Assembly (NCBI RefSeq): GCF_000959725.1
Contig: NZ_CP009323.1
Coordinates: 3,596,001-3,660,000 of the forward strand
Source: Burkholderia gladioli
Lineage (GTDB): Bacteria > Pseudomonadota > Gammaproteobacteria > Burkholderiales > Burkholderiaceae
Length of the DNA: 64,000 nucleotides
Reading direction: 5' to 3'
Shown one piece after another: positions 52,148 through 60,611 of this stretch. The notes under the pieces were generated by a model. It had not been told where the DNA came from, made no database searches, and saw only the letters and a program-made list of their open reading frames with translations. The number at the start of each line of letters is the position of its first letter. The first letter of the stretch is position 1. The position numbers were made by a program, and so were the translations under genes.

Positions 52148-52582
52148 TCAGCCGGCCAGTGCCTCCGTCAATTGATAGACCTCGTTGCTGAATGCCTGCA
52201 GGTCGCCCTTGCCGCCATGGCGCGCCAGCTCGCGCTGGGCCGCTTCCCAGTCGGGCAGGCAGGTTTCGTAGAGCTTTTCGCCGGTGCGCGTGAGGCACCA
52301 CAGATGCACGCGCTTGTCGTCCCGATCCGGCAGCGAGCGCACCAGCTTGCGCGAGCGCAGCGTGGCCAGGGTGCGGCTGAGGGTGGTCTGGTCGAGCAGC
52401 AGGGCGGCCGACAGGCCGCGCATCGAGGCCGCCTCGGCGCCATACAGGGCCATCAGGATGGTGAACTGTGTGATGCGGATTCCGTGCGGCGCGAGCCGGG
52501 CGTCGTACATCGCCGTGACCGCGCGCGCGGCCTGTCGCAAGGTGCCGCAATGACACGGCAATTTCAGCGGACCCTGGCTCAT
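52148..52582 (-). CDS. MarR-family transcriptional regulator
   Basis: A 144-residue winged-helix protein: RITQFTILMALYGAEAASMR, LLLDQTTLSRTLATLRSRKL and VRSLPDRDDKRVHLWCLTRT give the recognition helix and wing of the MarR fold. It sits directly downstream of the EmrAB-NodT efflux genes on the same strand, behind its own promoter with an inverted-repeat site. By family rule it likely represses the efflux operon and is released by a phenolic or antibiotic ligand; regulation of the polyyne cluster is possible. Confidence 0.9.
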   Translation of the reverse strand: MSQGPLKLPCHCGTLRQAARAVTAMYDARLAPHGIRITQFTILMALYGAEAASMRGLSAALLLDQTTLSRTLATLRSRKLVRSLPDRDDKRVHLWCLTRTGEKLYETCLPDWEAAQRELARHGGKGDLQAFSNEVYQLTEALAG

Positions 52583-52614
52583 GACTTGCTCTCCTCGTCG
52601 GATGGGGAAATGCG

Positions 52615-52633
52615 GAATACGTTGCCCGTATTC
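52615..52633 (-). promoter_or_regulatory. Inverted-repeat operator before the MarR gene
   Basis: GAATACG-TTGCC-CGTATTC has perfect 7-bp arms, 33 bases upstream of the MarR start and downstream of the NodT gene. It probably mediates autoregulation. Confidence 0.6.
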
Positions 52634-52687
52634 TATGACAAGGAAAAATCGCCACCATCGCGGTTTTGACAGGCTGCGCGTGCTTTT

Positions 52688-54241
52688 TCATGGGGCCGGG
52701 GGATCCTGGCGCGAGCTGGCGGCCCATGCCGCCGGGGCGGTTTCCGGCAGCGTCCAGCCGCCGCCCAGCGAGCGGAAGGTGGCCACCGCGGCGCGCGCGT
52801 AGTCGGCGTTCAGGCGCGCCTGCTCGCCGCGCGCCGAGAGCCATTGCTGATCCTCCACCAGCACCTCGACCAGGCTCGCGTCGCCCTGCGCATAGGCATC
52901 GCGCGCCGCGCGCTGGGCCAGCGCCTCGGCTTCCACCTGGCGCGCGAGCTCGTCGCGCTGCGCGCCGATCTGCGCCCAGTCGGTCACCGCGTTCTCCACA
53001 TCCTCGGCCGCGCGCAGCACGGCCTGGCGGTAGACGGCGAGCGCCTCGGCATGGCGCCCCCTGGCCTGCGCCACCTCGGCATCGACGCGGCCGAAGTCGA
53101 ACAGGCGCCAGCGCAGCCCGGCCAGCGCGCCGGGCTGGAACGCGGCCGACTTGAACAGCGGGCCGTCGAGCGCCTCGAAGCCGAGGATCCCCGACAGCGA
53201 CAGCTTCGGGTAGTACTCTGCCAGCGCCGCGCCGATGCCCGCGTTGCTCGCCGCCAGCCGCCGCTCGGCCGCCACCACGTCGGGGCGGCGGCGCAGCAGC
53301 GTGTCCGGGCCGATTGCGGCCGGCAGGCCCGGCACCGCCGGGTCCGCGGCCGGCGTGCCCAGCTGCGCCGTGTAGGTGCCGGGCGCGGCGCCCATCAGGA
53401 TGTCCAGCCGGTTGGCTTGGCGCGCGCGTTCGGCCAGCAAGGGTGGACGCTGAGAGCGCGTCTGCGCGAGCCGCGCCTCGGCCTCGGCCTGTTCGCGCCG
53501 CGTCGCCACGCCGTTGCCGACGCGATCGCGGACCAGCGAGACCAGGTGGCGATCGGCCTCGATCTGCTGCTCGACGATGGCGATGCGCGCCTGCAGGCCG
53601 CGCAGCCGGAAATAGGCATCGGCCGCGTCGGCCGCCACCGAGACGCGCGAACCGGCATGCAGGGCCTCGGCCGCCTCGGCCTCGGCGCTGGCGGCCTGGG
53701 CCTGGCGGCGCAGGCCGCCGGCCAGGTCGAGCTCCCAGCTCGCGCCCAGGCCAAGCTGGGTATAGCCCTGGTTGCGATCGTAGCCGGGCAGGGCCGAGCC
53801 GATCCGGCCCAGCGGCGATTCCAGCGACTGCCGCTGGCGCGCCGCCGTGCCCTCGGCATCGAGCCTGGGCAGCCGCTGCGCGCCGGCATCGGCGGCCGCC
53901 GCGCGCGCTTGCGCCACGCGCGCCTCGGCGGCGGCCAGGTCGAGGTTCTGCGCCAGCGCGCGCTCGATCAGCTGCGTGAGCACCGGATCGTGGAAGCCGA
54001 GCCACCAGGCATCGAGCGCGACCGGTTCGGCCGCGGGCCGCGCCTGCAGCGTGCGCAGCGCATCCTGGCTGGCATAGTTCGGCGCGAGCGGCGAATCGGC
54101 CGGCCGGTAGTCGGGGCCGACCGTGCAGCCGCCCAGGAGCGATGCGGCCAGCGCGGCGGCGGCCATTGCCGCCGGCCGCGCGAGAGCCGGGCGGCCCGGC
54201 CGGCACGGCCGCGCAAACGAATGATCAGGAGTTCGTGACAT
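52688..54241 (-). CDS. Outer-membrane efflux protein, NodT family
   Basis: A 517-residue lipoprotein of the TolC/OprM type. A signal with the lipobox SLLGGCT is followed by PDYRPADSPL; the two coiled-coil/beta repeats characteristic of the family follow (LAAAEARVAQARAAAADAGA and LAVYRQAVLRAAEDVENAVT, with the DTLLRRRPDVVAAERRLAAS motif of NodT proteins). It forms the outer-membrane channel for the adjacent EmrAB pump. It is separated from the transporter gene by 11 bases, so it is part of the efflux operon. Confidence 0.9.
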   Translation of the reverse strand: MSRTPDHSFARPCRPGRPALARPAAMAAAALAASLLGGCTVGPDYRPADSPLAPNYASQDALRTLQARPAAEPVALDAWWLGFHDPVLTQLIERALAQNLDLAAAEARVAQARAAAADAGAQRLPRLDAEGTAARQRQSLESPLGRIGSALPGYDRNQGYTQLGLGASWELDLAGGLRRQAQAASAEAEAAEALHAGSRVSVAADAADAYFRLRGLQARIAIVEQQIEADRHLVSLVRDRVGNGVATRREQAEAEARLAQTRSQRPPLLAERARQANRLDILMGAAPGTYTAQLGTPAADPAVPGLPAAIGPDTLLRRRPDVVAAERRLAASNAGIGAALAEYYPKLSLSGILGFEALDGPLFKSAAFQPGALAGLRWRLFDFGRVDAEVAQARGRHAEALAVYRQAVLRAAEDVENAVTDWAQIGAQRDELARQVEAEALAQRAARDAYAQGDASLVEVLVEDQQWLSARGEQARLNADYARAAVATFRSLGGGWTLPETAPAAWAASSRQDPPAP

Positions 54242-54252
54242 TGGGAGGCGCC

Positions 54253-55893
54253 TCAGTGAGCGTTCTTCGACGAATCGGGGGGCGGCGGCGGCACCACCTT
54301 GCGCATCAGCGGCACGATCAGGGTGGCGAACATGAAGCCGATCATGATGGTGGTGAGCGCGTCGCCATAGGCCATGGTCTGCGCCTCGCGCAACGCGATG
54401 TCGTGCAGCTCGCGCAGCGAGGCGGCCGCGCCGGCCTGGGCGGAGCCGAGCGCCGGGCCGAGCTGGGCCTCCAGCGTGCCGAGCATCTTGTTCATCGGCT
54501 GGTTGGCGGCCGTCAGGCGCGAGGCGATATCGGTGAAATGCAGGTTGGTGCGATTGTTGAGGATCGCGCCGACGATCGCGATGCCCACCGCGCCGCCCAG
54601 GTTGCGCATCATGTTGAACAGGCCGCTGGCGTATTTGAGCCGCTCGGGCGGCAGGCTGCCCAGGCCGAGCGTGACCGCCGGCGCGATCGCGAACACCTGG
54701 GGGAAGCCGCGGATCAGCTGCGGCCAGAGCAACTGCTGGTTGCCCCAGTCGTGGGTGATGAAGCGGAAGTCCCACATCGACAGGCCGAACATCGCCATGC
54801 CGAACATCATCAGCCAGCGCAGGTCGGTCTTGCGCGCGAACATCACGTAGACCGGCACGCCCACCAGCGCGGCGATGCCGGTCGGCATCATCGCCACGCC
54901 GGTCTGCCAGGCGTCGTAGCCGCGCACGTAGCCGAGGAACAGCGGCGTCAGGTAGATCGACGAGAAGGCGCCCACGCCGGTCAGGAAGGACAGGATGCAG
55001 CCGATCGTGAAGTTGCGGTTGCCGAAGGCGCGCAGGTCGACGATCGGGTTGTCGATGCTCAGGCAGCGCGCCACGAACACGCTGCCCGCGCAGGCCGAGA
55101 TCACCGCGCAGCGGCGGATGATGGGGTCGTCGAGCCAGTTCCAGCGCGCGCCTTCCTCCAGCACGTATTCGAGCGTGCCGAGGAATACCGCCATCAGCGC
55201 GATGCCCACGTAGTCGGCGCCCTTGAGCAGGGAGTGATCGGGCCGGTCGATGTCGGCCGCCAGCGAGACGCCCAGCGCCACCAGCAGCCCCGGCACCAGG
55301 TTCACGTAGAACAGCCAGCGCCAGTTGGCGGTATCGGTGATGAAGCCGCCGACGATCGGCCCGAGCGCCGGCGCGAGCGACGCGATGGTGCCGATCACGG
55401 CGGCCGCGATCACGCGCCGCTTGCCGTCGAAGTAGTGGAACGAGGAGGTGAACACGGTGGGGATCATCGAGGCGCCCAGCACGCCCTGGATCGCGCGGAA
55501 CACGATCATGCTCTCGATGTTCCAGGCGAAGCCGCACAGCAGGCTGGCGGCCGTGAAGCCGAGCGCCGAGCCGGCGAACAGGCGGCGCGTGGAGAACACG
55601 CGCGTGAGCCAGCCCGACATCGGGATCACGGTGATCTCGGCGATCAGGTAGGCGGTCTGCACCCAGCCGATCTGGTCCTGCGCCGCGCTCAGGCCGCCGC
55701 CGATCTCCTGCAGCGAGGAGGCCACGATCTGGATGTCGAGCAGCGCGATGAACATGCCCACGCACATCACCGCGAACGGCCAGGCGGGCGGATGCGCGGC
55801 GGCCGGCGGCGGGCCGGAAGCAGCGCCGGCACCGGCCGCGCCGGGCGTGCCCTCGGCCGGCACGCCGGCGGGGCGCTTGGCGAGCTCGCTCAT
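54253..55893 (-). CDS. DHA2-family drug transporter (EmrB-like)
   Basis: A 546-residue MFS transporter with about 14 hydrophobic segments, beginning WPFAVMCVGMFIALLDIQIV, with IGWVQTAYLIAEITVIPMSG, the RAIQGVLGASMIPTVFTSSF segment and GTIASLAPALGPIVGGFITD. This is the EmrB subgroup, which exports hydrophobic compounds with protons together with an EmrA adaptor and an outer-membrane channel, both encoded beside it. Its first codon overlaps the last base of emrA, so they are coupled. The Ala/Gly/Pro-rich N-terminal tail is about 30 residues. Being next to the polyyne cluster makes export of the product plausible. Confidence 0.9.
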   Translation of the reverse strand: MSELAKRPAGVPAEGTPGAAGAGAASGPPPAAAHPPAWPFAVMCVGMFIALLDIQIVASSLQEIGGGLSAAQDQIGWVQTAYLIAEITVIPMSGWLTRVFSTRRLFAGSALGFTAASLLCGFAWNIESMIVFRAIQGVLGASMIPTVFTSSFHYFDGKRRVIAAAVIGTIASLAPALGPIVGGFITDTANWRWLFYVNLVPGLLVALGVSLAADIDRPDHSLLKGADYVGIALMAVFLGTLEYVLEEGARWNWLDDPIIRRCAVISACAGSVFVARCLSIDNPIVDLRAFGNRNFTIGCILSFLTGVGAFSSIYLTPLFLGYVRGYDAWQTGVAMMPTGIAALVGVPVYVMFARKTDLRWLMMFGMAMFGLSMWDFRFITHDWGNQQLLWPQLIRGFPQVFAIAPAVTLGLGSLPPERLKYASGLFNMMRNLGGAVGIAIVGAILNNRTNLHFTDIASRLTAANQPMNKMLGTLEAQLGPALGSAQAGAAASLRELHDIALREAQTMAYGDALTTIMIGFMFATLIVPLMRKVVPPPPPDSSKNAH

Positions 55894-56981
55894 CAGGAGG
55901 CTCCGTGGGTGTCGACCGTCACGGTGGTGGACAGGCCCGGGCGCAGCACGCCCAGCACGCCGTCGGCCGCCTCGAAGCTGATCCGCACCGGCACGCGCTG
56001 CACGATGCGCGTGAAGTTGCCGGTGGCGTTCTGCGGCGGGATCACGCTGAACACCGCGCCGGTGGCCGGCGCCAGCAGGTGCACGCGGCCCTCGAAGCAG
56101 CGCGAGGACTGCACGTCGGCGCAGATCCTGGCGCGCTGGCCGGCCTGCATGTGGCGCAGCTGGTCCTCCTTGTAGTTCGCGTCGACCCACAGGCCCCTGG
56201 CGGCCACCACCGACATCAGTTGGGTGCCGGGCGTCACGTAGCTGCCCACGTGGATCGCGCGATTGCCCACGTAGCCGTCGATCGGCGCGCGCAGCTCGGT
56301 GTAGCCGACGTTCAGTTCGGCGGTGCGCTGGGCCGCGCCGGCCTGCAGGATCGCGGCATCGGCGCCGGCGATCTGGCTGTCGAGCACGCCCACCTGCTGG
56401 CGCGCCTCGCGCAGCTTCGCCGAGGCCGAATCGAGCTGCGCCTGGGCCTGCTTGAGCGCGGCGCTGGAGCGTTCCTCGCTCTGGCGCGTGCCCGCCGCGG
56501 TGCTGAGCAGATTGCGGTAGCGCGCCGCGTCGGTCCGGGCGAAGGACAGCGCGGCCGATTTCTCCGCGACTTCGGCGCCGGCCTGGTCGATCAGGGTCTG
56601 CTGCAGCGTGCGGCGCGCCAGCAGTTGCGCGCGCGAGGCGCGCATGGCCGCCTCGTTGGCCTTGGCGGCATCCAGCGCGGCGGCGAAATCGCCGGGCTGC
56701 AGGCGCAGCAGCGGCTGGCCGGCGCGCACGCGCTGGTTGTCCTCCACCAGCAGCTCCGACACGTAGCCCGCCACGTGCGGCGAGATCACCGTGATGTTGC
56801 CGCCCACGTAGGCGTCGTCGGTGGTCTCGTAGAAGCGCCCGTGCAGCCACCAGTAGATCGCGTAGCCGGCGAGCAGCACCAGCAGCACGATCAGCACCGG
56901 CAGCACCAGCTTGCGCTTGCGTTTCGGTTTTCCGTCGGCGGCGCCCGGCAGTGCCGTCGCGCCCGTTTGGTTCTCGCTCAA
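55893..56981 (-). CDS. HlyD/EmrA-type membrane fusion protein
   Basis: A 362-residue adaptor: a basic N-terminus (PKRKRK), one membrane segment (LVLPVLIVLLVLLAGYAIYW), the lipoyl/barrel-sandwich motif TTDDAYVGGNITVISPHVAG and LVEDNQRVRAGQPLLRL, a coiled-coil arm (residues 100-190) and the PIDGYVGNRAIHVGSYVTPG barrel. It links the EmrB-like transporter to the NodT channel. It is the first gene of the leftward efflux operon, separated from the P450 gene by 236 bases that contain a strong hairpin. Confidence 0.9.
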   Translation of the reverse strand: MSENQTGATALPGAADGKPKRKRKLVLPVLIVLLVLLAGYAIYWWLHGRFYETTDDAYVGGNITVISPHVAGYVSELLVEDNQRVRAGQPLLRLQPGDFAAALDAAKANEAAMRASRAQLLARRTLQQTLIDQAGAEVAEKSAALSFARTDAARYRNLLSTAAGTRQSEERSSAALKQAQAQLDSASAKLREARQQVGVLDSQIAGADAAILQAGAAQRTAELNVGYTELRAPIDGYVGNRAIHVGSYVTPGTQLMSVVAARGLWVDANYKEDQLRHMQAGQRARICADVQSSRCFEGRVHLLAPATGAVFSVIPPQNATGNFTRIVQRVPVRISFEAADGVLGVLRPGLSTTVTVDTHGAS

Positions 56982-57103
56982 GTTGAGGTTCTCCTTCGCC
57001 TGGCTTGCTTGGCCGTCCTCGCCGGGATCATGCGTTGCATGCGCAACGATCGCGGCGATTCATGCCGGTTTCAGATGGTCATCGTCATATGAAGAGGCCG
57101 AAT

Positions 57104-57134
57104 TCCGGCATGCCCGAACGCCGGGCATGCCGGA
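57104..57134 (-). terminator. Hairpin between the polyyne cluster and the efflux operon
   Basis: TCCGGCATGCCCG (57104-57116) and CGGGCATGCCGGA (57122-57134) form a perfect 13-bp stem with a five-base loop. No strong T-run follows on either strand. It could end the P450 transcript or shield it. Elsewhere in this gap GTTGCATGCGCAAC (57034-57047) is an imperfect inverted repeat that could be a regulatory site for the efflux genes. Confidence 0.6.
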
Positions 57135-57217
57135 GCCTGGCGCGGCGCGACGGCCCGCGCGGCCCTGCCTTGCGTGCAGCAATCACGGCGCCTCGCTCAC
57201 GCGGCGCGCCGCGTGTC

Positions 57218-58414
57218 CTACCAGGTGCCGAGCAGCGAATCGACGCCGCGCAGCGCGTTGTTGCGGCGATAGGGCAGCGCGTCGAGATTGGTCAGGTGCA
57301 GGTTCGGCAGGCGCGTGTAGACCACCTCCAGCGCGGCCGCGATCTCCAGCAGCGCGAGCCGCGCGCCCAGGCAGTAGTGCAGGCCGCCGCCGAACGAGAG
57401 CGGGCGCACGTTCTCGCGGTCGATGTCGAGCCGGTCCGGGTTCTCGAACTTCTCCGGATCGCGATTGCCGCCGCCGAGGAACACGCAGATCAGGTCGCCG
57501 CGCTGGATCGTCTGGTCTTCCAGCTCGACTTCCTCGAGCGCCACGCGCTGGGCGATCTGCACCGAGCTGTCGTAGCGCAGCGCCTCGGTCACCACCCGGG
57601 GCATGATCGAGAGGTCGGCCTTGACGCGCTCGCGTTGCTCCGGGTGGCGCTGCAGCGCGATCAGCGTGTTGCCGATCATGTTCTCGGTGGTCTCGTGGCC
57701 GGCCACGAACAGGAAGCAGAGGTTGGCGACGATCTCGTCGTCGGTCAGGCGCTGGCCGTCTTCCTCGGCCAGGATCATCTGCGAGATCAGGTCGTCGCCC
57801 GGCTCCTTGCGGCGCTCGGCCAGCACCTTGGCGAAGTAGGTTTCGAGTTCGATCGCCGACTTGCGCGATTCCTCGAGCTGCTCGGCGTTGAGCGGCGTGA
57901 CGTTGAGCGCGCCGGCCGCGCGGTCGGCGGCGCGCTTGAACATCGCGCCGTCCGACAGCGGCACGCCGAGGATGGTGCACATGGTCTGCATCGGCAGCAG
58001 GAAGGCGAAGCCGGTCACCAGGTCGCCCTGCGGCTCCTTCACCAGCCGGTCGATCAACTGGTTCGAGATGGTGTAGGAGGCCTCGCGGAACTTCTCGACC
58101 TGGCGCGCGTTGAAGGACTTCATCAGCAGCGCGCGCAGGTTGGTGTGCTTGGGCGGGTTCAGGCCCGGCAGCATCGAGCGGAAGGTGCGGAACGGCGGCT
58201 GGTCGATCACGCCCTCGCCATAGCGCGCCTTGACCGCCTCGACGATGCCCTTGCCGAAGCGGCGGTCGAGCAGCAGCTTCTCGCCGAAGCCGTAGTGCGA
58301 GGTCGCGTAGAGCTTGGGCGCGAGCTTGACCAGTTGGCCCTCGGCGCGCATCGCGTCGAACACGGGGTAGGGGTTCTTCAGGAAATCGGGTGTCGCCAGG
58401 TCGCTGTATTGCAT
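57218..58414 (-). CDS. cayG: Cytochrome P450 of the polyyne cluster (CayG-like)
   Basis: A 398-residue bacterial P450. It has the I-helix AGHETTENM, the EALR of the ExxR motif and the heme loop SFGGGLHYCLG with Cys348. It begins LATPDFLKNPYPVFDAMRAE, like other secondary-metabolite P450s. In the caryoynencin cluster the P450 introduces an allylic hydroxyl with double-bond shift late in the pathway; position here, with the same neighbours, supports that. Electrons would come from an external ferredoxin system or the adjacent rubredoxin. The start is ATG 58414; a longer frame upstream has no support. Confidence 0.9.
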   Translation of the reverse strand: MQYSDLATPDFLKNPYPVFDAMRAEGQLVKLAPKLYATSHYGFGEKLLLDRRFGKGIVEAVKARYGEGVIDQPPFRTFRSMLPGLNPPKHTNLRALLMKSFNARQVEKFREASYTISNQLIDRLVKEPQGDLVTGFAFLLPMQTMCTILGVPLSDGAMFKRAADRAAGALNVTPLNAEQLEESRKSAIELETYFAKVLAERRKEPGDDLISQMILAEEDGQRLTDDEIVANLCFLFVAGHETTENMIGNTLIALQRHPEQRERVKADLSIMPRVVTEALRYDSSVQIAQRVALEEVELEDQTIQRGDLICVFLGGGNRDPEKFENPDRLDIDRENVRPLSFGGGLHYCLGARLALLEIAAALEVVYTRLPNLHLTNLDALPYRRNNALRGVDSLLGTW

Positions 58415-58463
58415 GGTGGGGAGTCCTTGGTGTCTTGGGAAATGGCGCTCGGGCAGCCGGGCC

Positions 58464-58649
58464 TCAGATCGAGACCATCTCGAAGTCGAGCTTGGGCACG
58501 TCGCATTCGGGGCAGCGCCAGTCGTCGGGAATGTCCTCCCAGCGCGTGCCGGCGGCGATCCCGGCGTTCGGGTCGCCGCTTCGTTCGTCATAGAGGTAAC
58601 CGCAGATCAGGCACATCCAGGTGCGGTATTCGACGGTGAGTTCGGACAT
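58464..58649 (-). CDS. Rubredoxin
   Basis: A 61-residue rubredoxin: CLICGYLYDERSGDPNAGIA with the first cysteine pair and RCPECDVPK with the second, plus the conserved GTRWEDIPDDW. It binds one iron and shuttles electrons. It lies between the P450 and the ferritin-like oxygenase gene in a tight series on the same strand, so it is presumably an electron donor for the cluster's desaturases or oxygenases. Confidence 0.95.
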   Translation of the reverse strand: MSELTVEYRTWMCLICGYLYDERSGDPNAGIAAGTRWEDIPDDWRCPECDVPKLDFEMVSI

Positions 58650-58666
58650 CGTGAGCGTTCTCCGGA

Positions 58667-59545
58667 TCAGTGCTGCAGGGCAGGCTCGGCGGCGGCCGCG
58701 CCCGCGCTCGCGCCTTCCAGGTTCTGGTGCAGCTGCTTGCGCAGCTTGTGGAGGTCCTTGACGTTGAGCAGCGGACGGTCCAGCAGGATCGACAGGTTGT
58801 GCAGGATGCGGTCGGCCACGCGGTTCTCCCAGTCTCGGTCGAAGCGGATCTGCGTGTCGAGCCAGCGGCCCAGCCATTCGGGATCGGGCAGGCGGCTCTG
58901 CACCGTGTCGTTGGGGAACAGCGTGCGATTCACGTGCAGGTTGGTCGGGTGGATCGCCTTGGCCGCGCGGTTGGCGCTGGCCATCAGCGTGCCGATCTTG
59001 GCGAAGGCCAGGCGCGCCGCGTCGCCGTGCCGGTCCAGCGCGCGGCGCATGTACTTCAGGTAGGCGGCCGCGTGGCGCGCCTCGTCGCGCGAGATCAGCT
59101 CGTAGATCTGCCGGATCACCGGCTCGGTGTGCCAGTGCGCGGCGCAGCGATACCAGTGGTTGAGGCGGATCTCGCCGCCGAAGTGCAGGGTCAGTGTCTC
59201 CAGCGCCGGGGCCGGGTCGAACGGGAAGCGCACCGCGTGCAGCTCGTCCTCGGTGGGCGCGAGCTCGGGACGGAAGCGCCGCAGGTACTCGATCAGCACC
59301 AGCGAGTGCTTCTGTTCCTCGTAGAACCAGATCGACATGAAGGCCGAGAAATCGCTGTCGTCGACGTTGTCGCGCAGGAACATCTCGGTGGCCGGCAGCG
59401 CCGCCCATTCCGTGATCGCGTTCATCTTGATCGACAGCGCCTGCTCGTCGGACAGCAGCGAGGCGTCGAAGCGGTCCCAGTCGACGTCGTGCTGCATGTC
59501 CCAGCGCGCGCGTTCCAGGCTTCGGTACAGTTCGGGATAGAGCAT
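58667..59545 (-). CDS. Ferritin-like diiron protein in the polyyne cluster
   Basis: A 292-residue helical protein with two EExxH-type metal motifs: YEEQKHSLVL and RDEARHAAAYL, about 80 residues apart, with further Glu residues (TEMFLRDN and GGEIRLNHWY) completing a carboxylate-bridged diiron site. It resembles the soluble acyl-ACP desaturase/AurF-like oxygenases. It is soluble, unlike the membrane desaturases of the cluster. Its reaction may be a further desaturation or oxidation of the fatty acyl chain on the carrier protein. It is 15 bases from the hydrolase gene upstream and 17 from the rubredoxin gene downstream. Confidence 0.85.
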   Translation of the reverse strand: MLYPELYRSLERARWDMQHDVDWDRFDASLLSDEQALSIKMNAITEWAALPATEMFLRDNVDDSDFSAFMSIWFYEEQKHSLVLIEYLRRFRPELAPTEDELHAVRFPFDPAPALETLTLHFGGEIRLNHWYRCAAHWHTEPVIRQIYELISRDEARHAAAYLKYMRRALDRHGDAARLAFAKIGTLMASANRAAKAIHPTNLHVNRTLFPNDTVQSRLPDPEWLGRWLDTQIRFDRDWENRVADRILHNLSILLDRPLLNVKDLHKLRKQLHQNLEGASAGAAAAEPALQH

Positions 59546-59560
59546 GGTGGTCCCCTCGGC

Positions 59561-60535
59561 TCAGCCCGTGACCGGCGCCAGCGACGGCGCGTTCGCCGCC
59601 GGCTCGCCGCCGATCGCGAGGAACTGGGTGGCGCGCTCGATCACGCGCGCGTCCGACAGGATCCGCACGTGGCCGACCTTCTCGACGCGCTCGAAGCGCA
59701 CGTGCGGCAAGGCCGCGGCGATGTTCTCCGACTCGCAGATCGGCACGATCTTGTCGTTCGGGCCATGCATCACGAAGATCCGCGTGCGCAGGCCCCGGCC
59801 CAGCGCGCCGATGTCCCAGTGCTGGGGCGGCACGCCGTTGCGGCGATGCAGCTCGGCATACATCGCCGCCATCACGCTGGGCGCGAGGCGCAGGAAGTCG
59901 CCCGACCAGCGGTCGATCACCGCCGGCAGCGTGCAGGGCGGCGCCAGCATCACGATGCCGTCCACGCTGTCGGGCCCGAGCTCGGCCATCGCGCCGGTCG
60001 AGGCGATGCTGCCCAGCGAATGCGAGACGATGCCGTGCACGCCGCCGAGCGATTCGATCGCGCCCTTCACGGCGTTCTTGAAGGCCGTCATGGTGGTGAC
60101 CGTGCCGGGCGAGACGCCGTGCGCCGGCGCGTCGAAGGCGGCCACGCGAAACCCCGCCTTCTGCAGCTTGGGCACGAAGGAGAACATGGTGGCGCTGTCG
60201 GCGCCCCAGCCGTGCACCAGCAGCACGGTGCGCTCGCCCTTGCCCCACAGATGGCCGTGGGTGACGCCGTCCACGCCGCGGATCTCGAAGCGGCGCGCGC
60301 CGAGCGGCGACATATCCTTGGGCGGCGTCTTGCGGAAGGTGCGCGTATAGCCGAACAGGTCGGTGGCGCGCCGCGCGGCGGCCGCCGGCGAGACCGCGCC
60401 GAGCGCGCCGACGTAGCCCTTGAGCACGCGCTTGCCGAACGACATCGCGGGGCTCGCCGCGGGTGCCGGCGAAGGCGCCGACGCGGCGGCGGCCGCCGCG
60501 CCGTGCGGGAGGGATGACTCGGAAGTATTGGACAT
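59561..60535 (-). CDS. cayF: Alpha/beta hydrolase, thioesterase-like (CayF-like)
   Basis: A 324-residue protein with an alpha/beta-hydrolase core. The oxyanion HGWGAD, the nucleophile Ser in VSHSLGSIAS, the Asp in HGPNDKIVP and the His in KVGHVRIL are all recognisable. The first 35 residues are Ala/Ser/Pro-rich. In polyyne clusters the hydrolase releases the finished acid from the acyl carrier protein. Its place between desaturase and diiron genes matches the known cay order. It is separated from the desaturase gene by a short tandem repeat. Confidence 0.85.
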   Translation of the reverse strand: MSNTSESSLPHGAAAAAASAPSPAPAASPAMSFGKRVLKGYVGALGAVSPAAAARRATDLFGYTRTFRKTPPKDMSPLGARRFEIRGVDGVTHGHLWGKGERTVLLVHGWGADSATMFSFVPKLQKAGFRVAAFDAPAHGVSPGTVTTMTAFKNAVKGAIESLGGVHGIVSHSLGSIASTGAMAELGPDSVDGIVMLAPPCTLPAVIDRWSGDFLRLAPSVMAAMYAELHRRNGVPPQHWDIGALGRGLRTRIFVMHGPNDKIVPICESENIAAALPHVRFERVEKVGHVRILSDARVIERATQFLAIGGEPAANAPSLAPVTG

Positions 60536-60572
60536 CGTCCTTCTCCTGCCAGAGTGGCCTGATGAATCCGGG

Positions 60573-60611
60573 TAGTGGGCTCAGATAGTGGGCTCGGGTG
60601 GTGGGCTCAGA
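60573..60611 (-). repeat. Three 13-bp repeats spanning the desaturase stop codon
   Basis: On the plus strand the unit is TAGTGGGCTCAGA; copies start at 60573, 60586 (ending GGG) and 60599 (starting TGG). On the minus strand units 1 and 3 contain TGA; that in unit 3 is the stop codon of the desaturase gene. As 13 is not a multiple of three, the two stops lie in different frames. Confidence 0.8.

Noticed and set aside
52688..55765. A single very long minus-strand protein joining the NodT and EmrB regions
   Set aside because: The upstream part is an Arg-rich out-of-frame reading of the EmrB gene; the NodT signal peptide and lipobox mark the true start at 54241.
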